Assembly: GCF_000737325.1 (NCBI RefSeq)
Contig: NZ_CP011125.1
Coordinates: 6,510,001-6,574,000, forward strand
DNA length: 64,000 bases
Source of the DNA: Sandaracinus amylolyticus
GTDB lineage: Bacteria > Myxococcota_A > Polyangia > Polyangiales > Sandaracinaceae
Direction: 5' to 3'
Shown: positions 27,072-36,024 of the stretch, one piece after another
Position numbering within the stretch: the first letter of the stretch is position 1
Layout: every line of letters starts with the position of its first letter
The notes under the pieces: generated by a model
Databases searched by the model: none
What the model was told of the DNA's origin: nothing
The model's input: the letters and a program-made list of their open reading frames with translations, nothing else
Translations under genes and position numbers: made by a program

Positions 27072-28187
27072 TCAGCTCGTGGTCTCTCGCGCGCGGATCG
27101 TCGCGAGCCGCTCGTAGTGGCGATACCCGAGCTTGTCGAGCGCGTTCTTCGGCGCGAGGCCGATGTCGACGAGCGTCTTGATCGAGTACGTGCCCGCGAG
27201 CACCGGCGGCGCGTACGCGCGCACCGCCTCGGGCGTGCGCATCTCGGGCAGCGGGAAGACGATCTCGTGCGCGTTGAGATGGACGAAGTGCGCGGCGCTG
27301 AAGCGCGACCAGCCCGGCGTGTGCGGCGCGGTGATCACGTGAGGCGTCGCGAGGAACGTTCCGCCGCTGAGGATCTCGAGCTGCTGACCGACCTGCGCGA
27401 CGATGCAGCCCGCCGGCGCGGTGCCGCGCACGAGCTGGCCATCGGGGTGCTCCGCGCTCGGGCGCGTGCGCAGGTAGAGCCCGCTTCCGCTGTCGGGCGC
27501 GGGCGCGACCTCGCCGCTCGGATCGTGGAACCGCCCGCCGGGGAGCAGCGTGAGCAGGTTGAAGTCGGTGTGCTCCTCGCCCCAGAGGATCTTCTGCTTC
27601 GTCTGCGCGGCGGTGAGCGGGAGATAACGCAAGAGGCGGAACACGTGCGCGCCACCCTCGCAGCGCGACGCGAGCGAGCCCTCGGGCAGGCCGAGCGCGA
27701 GCGCGCATCCGCGCAGCAGCGCGAGCCCCGCGAGGTGCAGCTCGTGCCCGGCGCGCATCGCGCGTGCCTCGAGCTCCTCGTCGCCCGGCCACACGTTGTC
27801 GGCGAAGATCTCGGGGTACTGCGCCTTCATCTCCGCGGGGAGCGGCTCGGGCGCGCAGAACCAGCACTCCTTGAAGTCCGGCTGACCGCTCGCGACGACC
27901 GCCTTCTCGGTGTCGGGCGGCGTCCATCCGCGCTGGTACCAGAGGTCGCTGCGGTTGAAGCGCTGCTTCTCCTCGAGGCTGCGCGACGTGAACGTGTCGA
28001 AGCGATCGTAGAGCGCGCCGACGTCGCTCACGCCGTGGCCCTTCACGTAGACGAGGCCGTACACACCGAACGCCTCGCGCAGCGCGGTGACGGCGCGCGC
28101 GCGGGCAGCGGGATCGGCAGTGGACGCGAGATCGGCGAGATCGACGGTCGGGATCGACGGCTCGGACGAGACTGCAGCGGCGGACAT
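27072..28187 (-). CDS. 2-oxoglutarate/Fe(II) dioxygenase, isopenicillin N synthase-like
   Basis: A 371-residue member of the 2OG/Fe(II) oxygenase family. The metal ligands H206, D208 (EEHTDFNLLTLL) and distal H283 (TPHVI) and the 2-oxoglutarate-binding R295 (SRFS) are all visible. The N-terminal DIOX-N segment (DLASTADPAARARAVTAL to VYGLVYVKGHGVSD) is typical. Substrates of such enzymes range from antibiotics to hormones, and none can be assigned. It shares an operon with rlmN; only 2 nt separate them. Confidence 0.85.
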   Translation of the reverse strand: MSAAAVSSEPSIPTVDLADLASTADPAARARAVTALREAFGVYGLVYVKGHGVSDVGALYDRFDTFTSRSLEEKQRFNRSDLWYQRGWTPPDTEKAVVASGQPDFKECWFCAPEPLPAEMKAQYPEIFADNVWPGDEELEARAMRAGHELHLAGLALLRGCALALGLPEGSLASRCEGGAHVFRLLRYLPLTAAQTKQKILWGEEHTDFNLLTLLPGGRFHDPSGEVAPAPDSGSGLYLRTRPSAEHPDGQLVRGTAPAGCIVAQVGQQLEILSGGTFLATPHVITAPHTPGWSRFSAAHFVHLNAHEIVFPLPEMRTPEAVRAYAPPVLAGTYSIKTLVDIGLAPKNALDKLGYRHYERLATIRARETTS

Positions 28188-28204
28188 CGGCGCCGAGAAT
28201 GGCG

Positions 28205-29674
28205 CTACTGCCCGACCAGCGCCACCAGATCGCCGTCCTCGGCGACGCGGAACGCGGTGTCGATCAGCTCGCGTGCCGGCAGCGCGCCGGCGGCGCGTAC
28301 GACGACGCGTCGCCCCGGCACCGATCCGATCAGCGCGTCGAGCGCGTCCTCGTCGAGCGGCGCGAGGCTCATCGCGGCGACGCGCGGGATCTCCGCGGGG
28401 TCCCGGTCGCGACCGCTCACCGCGTAGCCCGTCGGGCGCAGCTCGACGAGCACGTCACCGGGCGCGCCCGCCGCGTAGTCGTCGATCACCCGCGTCGGGA
28501 CCGCGCGCAGGCTCCCGTCGCTCGCGGCGCGCACGAGCGTCGTCGGTGCGCGCTGCGCCGCGACCATCGACGCGAGCACGCGCTGGAGGCGCTCCGCGGG
28601 CACGTCGTCCGCCGCGCCGATCGCGACGACGGCGTCGGGCGCCAGCTCGACCCTGCGCAATCGCTCGACGAGCGTGCCGAGCGCGGCGGGCTCCGCGTCG
28701 GCCGCGCTCGGCACGTCGACGTCGATCGGCGGGGTCTCCTCGGCCATCGGCTCGAGCCGTCCCTCGCGCACCCGCACCGCCGGGACGCGCATCAGGCGCA
28801 CGCCGCTCGCGCCCACGCCGACGACGAGGTCGGCGCGCGCCGCGTCTCCGTCGTCGTACGGCGCGTGCGAGATGGGCGCGTCCGCCGCGAGGATCGGCGC
28901 CGGGTGGTGCACGTGGTTGCTCAGGCGGCGCGCATCGTCCTGGAGCGCCGGCCAGACCGCGCGCGCGAACGCGTCGCCCTGCTGCCACGACTGATCGAGC
29001 CGGTCGTACGCTGCGCTCGCCTCGACCAGCGCGGCGGCGATCACGCGGCTCGGCGCGGCCCACCTCGAGTAAGGCGGATCGCACGGCGCGCCCTCGCCGC
29101 ACGGATCGTCGAACCACGACACGAGCTCGGAGTCGTCGCCGTCCTGGATCGCCGTCCCGACGACGTGCACGAGCAGCGCATCGCGACGCACGCCGGTCGT
29201 GCCCGCGAACGAGACCGGCTCGCCCGCTTCGATCGCATCGCGCAGCGCGAGCCCTTGGCGCACGTCGCGCGCGGCGTCGCGGAGCTCGCCGCGATCGAGC
29301 TGCTGGAGCTCGTCGCGCAGCGTCGGCTCGATGGAGAAGCTCGGGACGCCCATCGCCCGCGCGAGGCGCTGCTCGAGCCGGCGCTGGCTCGGATCGAGGT
29401 AGGAGACGAGCCAGATGTCCGTCGCCGCGCGAGCGCGCGCGAGGCGCGGCTCACCGCCGATCCCGCTCACCGCGGGGTTCGTCGGCGTGAGCAGCTCGAT
29501 CGCGTCGAACGTCGCGGAGACGCCTCGTAGATCGTAGGCGTCGAGCGCGCCGAGCGCGCGCAGCACCGTCGCTCGCTCGACCTGGGCCTCACCGCGCGAC
29601 GGGCTCGATGCAGCAGCGAGGCACGTCGCCACTGCGATCACCGCCGCGCGGCCTCGCAATCGCGTGCCGTGCAT
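28205..29674 (-). CDS. Exported protein of unknown function, 489 residues
   Basis: No family is recognised. The N-terminus is a signal peptide (AAVIAVATCLAAASSPSRGEAQ). The mature protein alternates helix-rich and Asp/Glu-rich segments with regular ARD, ERL, RL motifs, and two cysteines close together (DDPCGEGAPCDPP). Its ATG at 29674 follows GAGAGG at good spacing. An ATG 24 nt further upstream is also in frame but has a weaker ribosome site. It is transcribed after a 268-nt gap containing GCCAATC/GATTGGC repeats and ends just before the oxygenase start (17 nt). Confidence 0.65.
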   Translation of the reverse strand: MHGTRLRGRAAVIAVATCLAAASSPSRGEAQVERATVLRALGALDAYDLRGVSATFDAIELLTPTNPAVSGIGGEPRLARARAATDIWLVSYLDPSQRRLEQRLARAMGVPSFSIEPTLRDELQQLDRGELRDAARDVRQGLALRDAIEAGEPVSFAGTTGVRRDALLVHVVGTAIQDGDDSELVSWFDDPCGEGAPCDPPYSRWAAPSRVIAAALVEASAAYDRLDQSWQQGDAFARAVWPALQDDARRLSNHVHHPAPILAADAPISHAPYDDGDAARADLVVGVGASGVRLMRVPAVRVREGRLEPMAEETPPIDVDVPSAADAEPAALGTLVERLRRVELAPDAVVAIGAADDVPAERLQRVLASMVAAQRAPTTLVRAASDGSLRAVPTRVIDDYAAGAPGDVLVELRPTGYAVSGRDRDPAEIPRVAAMSLAPLDEDALDALIGSVPGRRVVVRAAGALPARELIDTAFRVAEDGDLVALVGQ

Positions 29675-29704
29675 CGCAGACCTCTCGACCGGCGACATGA
29701 GCAC

Positions 29705-29758
29705 GCCAATCGGGAATCCAGCTCTGATTGGCGCGCTCGCGCTCGAGAGTGCCAATCG
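29705..29758. promoter_or_regulatory. GCCAATC/GATTGGC repeats in divergent promoter region
   Basis: GCCAATC (29705-29711) and GATTGGC (29726-29732) form an inverted pair 14 nt apart, and GCCAATC occurs a third time at 29751-29757. They lie 30-85 nt upstream of the 489-residue protein start and are a candidate regulator-binding array. The rest of the 29675-29941 gap shows only A/G-rich purine tract near 29790-29830. Confidence 0.35.
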
Positions 29759-29941
29759 CCGGCGCCGCTGGGAGTAGAAGAGAAGGGCAATTCCTCTGAG
29801 GAGAGCAGGAGGAGCAGGAGAGGGGCCGAGACGCGCGCCCCGCGCTCGGCCGTCCGCCTCCGAAGCTCCACGTCGCAACCCGGTGTTCGCGCGGGACCGC
29901 CACGCATTGACTCGCTGGGGCCGCTGCCGCATTTCTCGCGC

Positions 29942-31057
29942 GTGTCGTCGCCCGAGGTCGTGGTGATCGGTGGAGGCGTGATGGGCTGCGCGATCGCGCT
30001 GCGGCTCGCGACGCGCGGGCTGCGCCCGGTGGTGCTCGAGCGCAGCGTGCCGGGCGCCGAGGCGTCGAGCGTCGCGGCCGGAATCCTCGCGCCGCGCATC
30101 GAGCACGGCGAGCCCGGCGTCGCGACGCGCTGCGGGGTGCGCAGCCGCGAGCTCCACGAGCGGCTCGCGGAGGAGCTGCGAGAGCGCGCGGGCGTCGACG
30201 TCGGGTTCCGTCGCTGCGGCGCGATGATCGTCGCGACCGAGGACGGAGAGGACCTCGAGGCGCGCGCGCGCGCGCTCATCGAGGGCGGCGCGGAGGCCGA
30301 GCACCTCGACGCCGGCGAGGCGCGCCTGCGAGAGCCCGAGCTCGGTCCCGCGGTGCGCGGCGCGATCGATCTCCGCGAAGAAGCGCAGGTCGAGCCGCCC
30401 GTGCTGCTGCGCGCGCTCGCGATCGCGGCCGAGCGCGCCGGCGCTCGCTTCCGCTCGGGCGCGACGGTGCGCGGTGTCCGGACCGAGGGCGCACGCGTCA
30501 CGGGCGTGCTCGTCGACGACGGAGCGATCGACGCCGCGCACGTCGTCGTCGCCGCCGGGAGCTGGACCGCGCTGGTGCCCGGCCTCCCCGCCCCCGCGCA
30601 GGTCGTGCGCCCGATCCGCGGCCAGCTCGTGCACACCGAGCGACGGCCGTGCATCGCATCGCGCATCGTGTTCGGCGCGGGCGGCTACGTCGTGCCGCGC
30701 CCCGATGGACGCATCGTCTGCGGCGCGACGATGGAGGACGCCGGCTTCGCGAAGGAGGTCACGCTCGGCGGCGTCGCGACCGTGATCGCGCGCGCCACGC
30801 GCGTGTTCCCCGCGCTCGCCGACGCACCGCTCGTGAGCAGCGCGGTCAACTTCCGCCCCGCGAGCCCCGACGAGCTCCCGCTGGTCGGTCCCGCCGGCCC
30901 CGAGGGCCTCTGGCTCGCGACGGGCCACCACCGCAACGGCATCCTGCTCGCGCCGCTCACCGCGGTGCTGATCGCCGAGATGATCGCGGAGGGCGGCACG
31001 TCGATCCCCGACGCCGCCGCGCTCGATCCGCGTCGCTTCGCGCGAGGGTCCGCGTGA
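29942..31057 (+). CDS. thiO: FAD-dependent glycine oxidase-like protein
   Basis: Flavoprotein of the DAO/GlyOx family; ThiO oxidises glycine to dehydroglycine for the thiazole of thiamine. With GTG start at 29942 the product is 371 residues. FAD-binding Rossmann motif VVIGGGVMGCAIALRLA is at about 6-22, and the RPASPDELPLVGP and ATGHHRNGILLAP segments near the C-terminus are diagnostic of this family. No other thi genes are near. A different amine oxidase in the family is possible. Its stop overlaps the hydrolase start (GTGA). Confidence 0.85.
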   Translation: MSSPEVVVIGGGVMGCAIALRLATRGLRPVVLERSVPGAEASSVAAGILAPRIEHGEPGVATRCGVRSRELHERLAEELRERAGVDVGFRRCGAMIVATEDGEDLEARARALIEGGAEAEHLDAGEARLREPELGPAVRGAIDLREEAQVEPPVLLRALAIAAERAGARFRSGATVRGVRTEGARVTGVLVDDGAIDAAHVVVAAGSWTALVPGLPAPAQVVRPIRGQLVHTERRPCIASRIVFGAGGYVVPRPDGRIVCGATMEDAGFAKEVTLGGVATVIARATRVFPALADAPLVSSAVNFRPASPDELPLVGPAGPEGLWLATGHHRNGILLAPLTAVLIAEMIAEGGTSIPDAAALDPRRFARGSA

Positions 31058-31944
31058 GCGACATCCAGCCGCGCGAGTCGCGCCACGTCGCGAACGGCCT
31101 CTCCCATCGCGTGCTCGAGTGGGCCCCGCCCGACGAGCGCGGCGCGCCGATCGTCTGCGCGCACGGCTTCCTCGATCACGCGTGGAGCTTCCACTTCCTC
31201 GCGCAGCACCTCGCGCGCGCCGGGCATCGGGTGCTCGCGTTCGACTGGCGCGGTCACGGCGACACCGAGTGGATCGGGCGCGGCGGCTACTATCACTTCG
31301 AGGACTATCTGCTCGATCTCGTCGAGCTCGCGCCGCAGCTCACCGACGGCGCGCCGCACCACTGGCTCGGGCACTCGATGGGCGGCACCGCGAGCGCGAT
31401 GTTCGCGAGCACGCGCCCCGCGGGCCTGCTCACGCTCACGCTGTGCGAAGGCCTCGGCCCGCCCGCGATCGCGCTCGAGGCCGCGCCCGATCGCATCGCG
31501 GGCTGGCTCTCCTCGGTCGCGCGCGTGCGCGCCGCGACGCCGCGACCGATGCGCGATCTCGACGAGGCCGCCAAGCGCCTCCTCACCCAGAACGCCGATC
31601 TCGATCCCGCGCACGCGCGCTTCCTCGCGGAGAAGAGCACGCGCCCCGTGGAGGGCGGCCTCGCGTGGCGCTTCGATCCGATGCACCGCACCAGCTCGCC
31701 GCGCGTGTTCCGCCCCGAGAGCTTCCGCGCGCTCCTCGCGCGCATCGACGTCCCGGTGCTCGTCGTGTCCACCGAGCACGGCTTCCGCACCGCCGATCAC
31801 GCCGAGCGCGTGGCCGCGATCGCGCGCGCCCACGAGATCGAGCTCCCCGGCGTCGGCCACAACATGCACTGGCGCGGCGCCGCGGCGCTCGCCGACGCCG
31901 TGCTGGCGCACACCCGCCGAGCGGCGTCAGGATCGCCGGCGTGA
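31054..31944 (+). CDS. Alpha/beta hydrolase
   Basis: A 296-residue alpha/beta-hydrolase. Nucleophile elbow GHSMGG (around residue 107) and oxyanion segment AHGFLDHAWSF are present, and the catalytic His follows near the end in GVGHNMHW. No signal peptide. Substrate unknown; esterase, lactonase or haloperoxidase-like roles are all possible. It is translationally coupled to thiO (GTGA) and to the Yip1 gene downstream. Confidence 0.85.
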   Translation: MSDIQPRESRHVANGLSHRVLEWAPPDERGAPIVCAHGFLDHAWSFHFLAQHLARAGHRVLAFDWRGHGDTEWIGRGGYYHFEDYLLDLVELAPQLTDGAPHHWLGHSMGGTASAMFASTRPAGLLTLTLCEGLGPPAIALEAAPDRIAGWLSSVARVRAATPRPMRDLDEAAKRLLTQNADLDPAHARFLAEKSTRPVEGGLAWRFDPMHRTSSPRVFRPESFRALLARIDVPVLVVSTEHGFRTADHAERVAAIARAHEIELPGVGHNMHWRGAAALADAVLAHTRRAASGSPA

Positions 31945-32792
31945 TCCCGCCCACCCCGATCGACGCGCCGACGTCGCACGATCCCGCGAGCTGCGCGGCG
32001 CACCCCGATCGCCCCGGTCACGCGACGTGCTCGCGCTGCCAGCGCGTCGCGTGCGTCGCGTGCACGCACGTGCTCGCCACCGGCGCCGTGCTCTGCGCGT
32101 CGTGCGAGTCGGAGCGCGACGGCGTCATCCCGTGGGAGCAGCGTCGCGAGCTCGGCGTCGTGCGCGCGCTCGTGCGCACCGTCGCCGGCGTGATCACCCG
32201 GCCGCACGCGTTCTTCTCGCAGCGCACGCGCGAGCGCGCGCTCGCGCCGACCGTCGCGCTCGGCCTGCTCCTGCACCTCGTCGCGGCGGCGTCGAGCACC
32301 GGCTGGAACCTCGTGTTCGCCGAGCAGACGCGCGCCCAGATGCGCGCCGATCCCGTGATGCGCCAGCTCCTGTGGGCGGCATCGGACGAAGCGTTCCTCG
32401 CGCAGCTCGCGGTCGCGCCGCTCTTGTTCTTCGTCAGCACGTTCGTCGCCGCGTCGTTCTGGTGGATCGCGCTGCGCGCGGTCGGCGGGCTGCGCCGCCC
32501 CTACCACGTGATCGTCCGCGCGCTCTGCTACGCGAGCGCGACCGCGGCGCTCGTCCCGATCGTCACACCGCTCACGTTCGTCGGTCCGCTCGGCGGCGCG
32601 ATCGGCTTCGCGTTCGGCGTGTGGTCGACGTGGATCCAGATCGTCGCGGTCTCCCGCATGCAGGGCATCGAGGCGCGGCGCGGCGCGCTCGCGTTCCTGC
32701 TCTGGCTCTCGCTCGCGACGATGTTCGCGTGCGTGCTCTTCACGATGCTCGCGGCGACGTTCGCCTCGCAGATCCGCATCCCGAACGTGTGA
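31941..32792 (+). CDS. Yip1-family membrane protein with N-terminal zinc finger
   Basis: A 283-residue protein. Residues 18-55 hold C18, H21, C30, C33, C38, C41, C52 and C55, a B-box-like zinc finger (SCAAHPDRPGHATCSRCQRV). About 60 residues later there are five or six membrane helices of the Yip1 domain (LAPTVALGLLLHLVAAASS, APLLFFVSTFVAASFWW). This finger-plus-Yip1 plan recurs in myxobacterial proteins. Overlaps the hydrolase stop by 4 nt. Function unknown. Confidence 0.8.
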   Translation: MIPPTPIDAPTSHDPASCAAHPDRPGHATCSRCQRVACVACTHVLATGAVLCASCESERDGVIPWEQRRELGVVRALVRTVAGVITRPHAFFSQRTRERALAPTVALGLLLHLVAAASSTGWNLVFAEQTRAQMRADPVMRQLLWAASDEAFLAQLAVAPLLFFVSTFVAASFWWIALRAVGGLRRPYHVIVRALCYASATAALVPIVTPLTFVGPLGGAIGFAFGVWSTWIQIVAVSRMQGIEARRGALAFLLWLSLATMFACVLFTMLAATFASQIRIPNV

Positions 32793-32870
32793 TCCGCGCT
32801 TGAGCCCGCGCACACGGACGACGCGCCGCCTCTTCCACGCGATCCGCGTCACCGCTTAGGATGCGCGTCC

Positions 32871-33800
32871 ATGACTCGCATCGCCTCGCTTTCGCTCCTC
32901 ACCGCGCTCGTGCTCTCGCTCGCGGCTCCACGCGCGTCCGCGCAGGCCACGCCGGCCGAGGACGCCCCCACCGCGACGGCGACCGACGAGACCGCGCCCG
33001 GCTCCGACACCCAGCTGTCCGACGAGCAGGCGCTGCTCGAGGAGCAGACCACGGTCGAGCGCCGCGACGACGGCATCGATCCCCACGAGGAAGAGAACCG
33101 CGACTACTTCTTCGTCGGCGCGCTCGCGCGCGCGCTCGTCCTGCCGAGCTATCCGTTCGAGGTCGGCGGCGTCGCGTTCCCCAACGGCTACGACGTCCCG
33201 GTGAACGGCGCGGTCGGCGCGTACTTCAACTACCGCCGCAACGGCTTCAACATCCAGGTCGAGGTCTTCTACCAGGGGATGGGCTGGAACGGCTTCCTCC
33301 GCGGCGAGAACGACCCGATCGGCGAGACCGAGTACATCGAGAGCAACCTCGGCGTCGTCTACGGCTGGTTCGGCTTCTCGTGGTCGATCCCGATCGCCGA
33401 CTGGTTCGCGATCGAGATCGGCCTCGGCCTCGGCGTCGGCGGCGTGGTCGGCGACCTCTACCGCACCGAGGCGATCGACGCGGCCGGCAGCGGCAGCAAC
33501 TGGATGCCCTGCCCCGGCCCCGACGGTGCGACCGGCGATCGCTGCGAGACCCCGATCGAGATGCCCGGCTCCAACGGTCGCCTCGACAACACGCGCCAGC
33601 GCGGCGGCACCTACCAGCACATCACGGGCGCGAACCCGTTCTACTTCGGCGAGGGCGGCGTCCCGCCGATCTTCGCGACGATCGACCTCCCGCGCGTCTC
33701 GTTCCGCTTCAAGCCGATCCGCCAGATCCAGATCCGCGTCGACACCGCGTTCAACGGCTACGGCTTCAGCTTCGGCGGCTCCGTGGGCTACGGCTTCTGA
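32871..33800 (+). CDS. Exported protein, probable outer-membrane beta-barrel
   Basis: A 309-residue protein with signal peptide (SLLTALVLSLAAPRASAQ) and an acidic linker up to about residue 75. The rest alternates aromatic and polar residues (GAYFNYRRNGFNIQVEVF, SVGYGF end) and ends in Phe, the signature of outer-membrane barrels folded by BamA. No family recognised. Starts a plus-strand set with the parvulin (63 nt apart). Confidence 0.7.
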   Translation: MTRIASLSLLTALVLSLAAPRASAQATPAEDAPTATATDETAPGSDTQLSDEQALLEEQTTVERRDDGIDPHEEENRDYFFVGALARALVLPSYPFEVGGVAFPNGYDVPVNGAVGAYFNYRRNGFNIQVEVFYQGMGWNGFLRGENDPIGETEYIESNLGVVYGWFGFSWSIPIADWFAIEIGLGLGVGGVVGDLYRTEAIDAAGSGSNWMPCPGPDGATGDRCETPIEMPGSNGRLDNTRQRGGTYQHITGANPFYFGEGGVPPIFATIDLPRVSFRFKPIRQIQIRVDTAFNGYGFSFGGSVGYGF

Positions 33801-33863
33801 GGCCGCCCACGGCTTCCGAGCACGCTTGACCCTCGTTTTCGTGCATGGAATGAAGGCCCGCCG

Positions 33864-34967
33864 ATGCGCCGGATCGCCACGCTCCTGATCGCCGCCGTGC
33901 TCGCGGGCGCCGCCCTCGTCGCGCTTCCCTATGCAAGCACGGCCCAGCAGGTCGATCCCACGCTGCCGACCCCGCCGGCACCGACGCCGGCCGCGACGCG
34001 CACCCCCGAGGACGAGGCGCGTCGCGCGCAGGTGGTCGCGCGCGTCGGCGACGTGCGCGTCACGGTCGGCGAGATCGAGGATCAGGTCGCGCGGCAGTCG
34101 CCCTTCATGCGCGCGCGTTATCGCGACCCCGCGCAGCTGCGCGATCTCGTGCAGAACATGGTGCGCTTCGAGCTCCTCGCGCGCGAGGCCGCGCGCCAGG
34201 GCTTCGGCGACGATCCCGAGGTGCGCCAGGCGACGTCGCAGGCCGCGGTGCAGCAGTTCGTGCGCGAGCGCTTCGACGAGCGCATCACGCCCGAGTCGAT
34301 CTCCACGGACGACGTGCGCGCGTTCTACGAAGCGCACCCCGAGGAGTTCAGCCGCCCCGAGCTCCGCCGCGCGAGCCACATCCTGCTCGCGACGCGCGCC
34401 GACGCGGACGCCGTGCTGCCGCAGCTGCGCGAGGCCGATGCGCGCACCTTCCGCTCGATCGCGCAGGAGCGCAGCCTCGACGCCGAGAGCCGCGCGCGCG
34501 GCGGCGATCTCCGCTACTTCGACGACCAGGGCCGCGCGCCGAACAGCACCGACCCGGCGGTCGACGCCGCGCTGGTCCGCGCAGCGTTCGGGCTCACCGA
34601 GGTCGGCGACGTCTCGCAGCCGGTCGAGATCGGCGGTCAGTGGAGCGTCGTGAAGCTCACCGGCCGTCGTCCCGCCGAGCATCGCAGCCTCGAGGAAGCC
34701 TCGCCGTCGATCCGCCTCCGCCTGTGGCGCGAGCGCCGTCAGGCCGCGATCGACGAGCTCGTGGAGCGCCTCCGCACCCAGGCGGGTGTGACCGTCGAGT
34801 ACGACCGCATGCGCCCGATCCGCATGGATCCGCCGGAGAGCCTCGCGGGCGAGGACGAGCACGCCGAGGTCGACGAGGGCGCGGAGGAGATGGGCGCCAC
34901 CGACGAGAGCGCGGCGACCGACGAGAGCGCCGCGGAAGCGCCGCCCGAGGGCGAGCCCACGCCGTGA
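33864..34967 (+). CDS. PpiC-type peptidyl-prolyl isomerase, exported
   Basis: Periplasmic parvulin, a chaperone-isomerase for secreted and outer-membrane proteins. The 367-residue product has a signal peptide (TLLIAAVLAGAALVALPYAS), a SurA-like helical chaperone part at about 50-165, and one parvulin domain at about 168-268 (RRASHILLATRADADAVLPQL and FGLTEVGDVSQPVEIGGQWSVVKL). The acidic Ala/Glu tail (GEDEHAEVDEGAEEMG) is unusual. The gene directly follows an outer-membrane-type protein gene, a fitting client. Confidence 0.85.
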   Translation: MRRIATLLIAAVLAGAALVALPYASTAQQVDPTLPTPPAPTPAATRTPEDEARRAQVVARVGDVRVTVGEIEDQVARQSPFMRARYRDPAQLRDLVQNMVRFELLAREAARQGFGDDPEVRQATSQAAVQQFVRERFDERITPESISTDDVRAFYEAHPEEFSRPELRRASHILLATRADADAVLPQLREADARTFRSIAQERSLDAESRARGGDLRYFDDQGRAPNSTDPAVDAALVRAAFGLTEVGDVSQPVEIGGQWSVVKLTGRRPAEHRSLEEASPSIRLRLWRERRQAAIDELVERLRTQAGVTVEYDRMRPIRMDPPESLAGEDEHAEVDEGAEEMGATDESAATDESAAEAPPEGEPTP

Positions 34968-34974
34968 TCGATCC

Positions 34975-35343
34975 ATGTCGTCGGTGTGGCTGAGGACGAT
35001 CGGGCTGCTCGTCCTGTCGAACGTCTTCATGACGTTCGCGTGGTACGGGCACCTCAAGACGCTGCGTGATCGCCCGCTCTGGATCGCGATCCTGGTGAGC
35101 TGGGGCATCGCCTTCTTCGAGTACTGCCTCCAGGTGCCCGCGAACCGCGCAGGGTTCGGCACGTTCAACCTGGGTCAGCTCAAGGTGATGCAGGAGGTGA
35201 TCACCATGATCGTCTTCATGGTGTTCGCCGTGCTCTACATGCGCCGCCCGTTCTCGATGGATCTCGTCTGGGCGACGCTCTGTCTCTGCGGCGCCGCGTA
35301 CTTCGTGTTCCGCGGCGGCAGCGGCGAAGGCGCCGCGCACTGA
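34975..35343 (+). CDS. DUF486 small membrane protein
   Basis: A 122-residue protein of the DUF486 family, small multi-pass membrane proteins distantly like drug/metabolite transporters. Four hydrophobic helices are visible and the motif LVSWGIAFFEYCLQVPANR is diagnostic. It begins 7 nt after the parvulin stop. Function unknown. Confidence 0.85.
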   Translation: MSSVWLRTIGLLVLSNVFMTFAWYGHLKTLRDRPLWIAILVSWGIAFFEYCLQVPANRAGFGTFNLGQLKVMQEVITMIVFMVFAVLYMRRPFSMDLVWATLCLCGAAYFVFRGGSGEGAAH

Positions 35344-35367
35344 GCTCCCCGGGAGATCAGCGCGCGC

Positions 35368-35889
35368 TCAGCGCTCGTCGTCGCCCGAGCCGGTGCGGGG
35401 CGGGATCGTGAAGGGCTGCGTCGGATCCTTCACCGGCGCGCCCGCCTTGCGCAGCAGCTCGCGCTCGTGCGCGGTGTAGCGGCGGCCGAGCACGGTGATG
35501 TCGTCGTCGAGCTCGTCGAGCGAGCGCTCACCGCTCTGCGTCGAGCTGCGACGCACGCCCTCGGCAGGCGGGCCCGCTCGCAGCGCGTCGTTCACGCGAC
35601 CGACCAGCGACCAGTCGGTCTCGTCCTCGCCCTCGACGAGCGTCCGCCCCGACTCGACCTGCGCGAGCATCGCGCCGATCCGCCGCGCGCGACGCTGCGC
35701 TTCTTCTTCCGGCATGTACGCGCGCATCCGCGCCAAGATCCGCGGCAGCGCAGCGCGATAGTCGGCGGCAGTCGCGGCCTCGATCTGGACCTTCCCGTCC
35801 AGGAGCGCGCGCTTGACGAGTCCCGGGGCGAGCACCGCGCTCACGCCCGATGCGGCCACGACCTTGTCGAAGAGCGCCTGGCCGTCCAT
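35368..35889 (-). CDS. Uncharacterised helical protein
   Basis: A 173-residue protein with no signal peptide or membrane segment; mostly charged helix. The first 85 residues (VVAASGVSAVLAPGLVKRAL, LPRILARMRAYMPEEEA) form a compact helical region that may be a small domain; the rest is a charged, probably flexible tail ending in GSGDDER. I do not recognise it. It ends 25 nt from the DUF486 stop (convergent) and its start faces the sigma-54 activator gene. Confidence 0.6.
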   Translation of the reverse strand: MDGQALFDKVVAASGVSAVLAPGLVKRALLDGKVQIEAATAADYRAALPRILARMRAYMPEEEAQRRARRIGAMLAQVESGRTLVEGEDETDWSLVGRVNDALRAGPPAEGVRRSSTQSGERSLDELDDDITVLGRRYTAHERELLRKAGAPVKDPTQPFTIPPRTGSGDDER

Positions 35890-35986
35890 GCAGACCCGCT
35901 TTTGCCGAGGCTGTCACGATCTTTTCGGGGCGGCAACAAGACAGGACTCGCAGTACACCGTTCAGGGGGCGATCACGTGGGGACCG

Positions 35987-36015
35987 TTGACCCCATATTC
36001 GGCCCGCGGTAAGTG
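35987..36015 (+). promoter_or_regulatory. Candidate promoter for the FHA-sigma-54 activator
   Basis: TTGACC (35987-35992), 17-nt spacer, TAAGTG (36010-36015). The ATG at 36025 would be only about 10 nt from the -10, so the mRNA would be nearly leaderless. An inverted pair TGGGG/CCCCA (35978-35982, 35991-35995) overlaps the -35 and may be a regulator site. Confidence 0.35.
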
Positions 36016-36024
36016 TGCGCGCGG

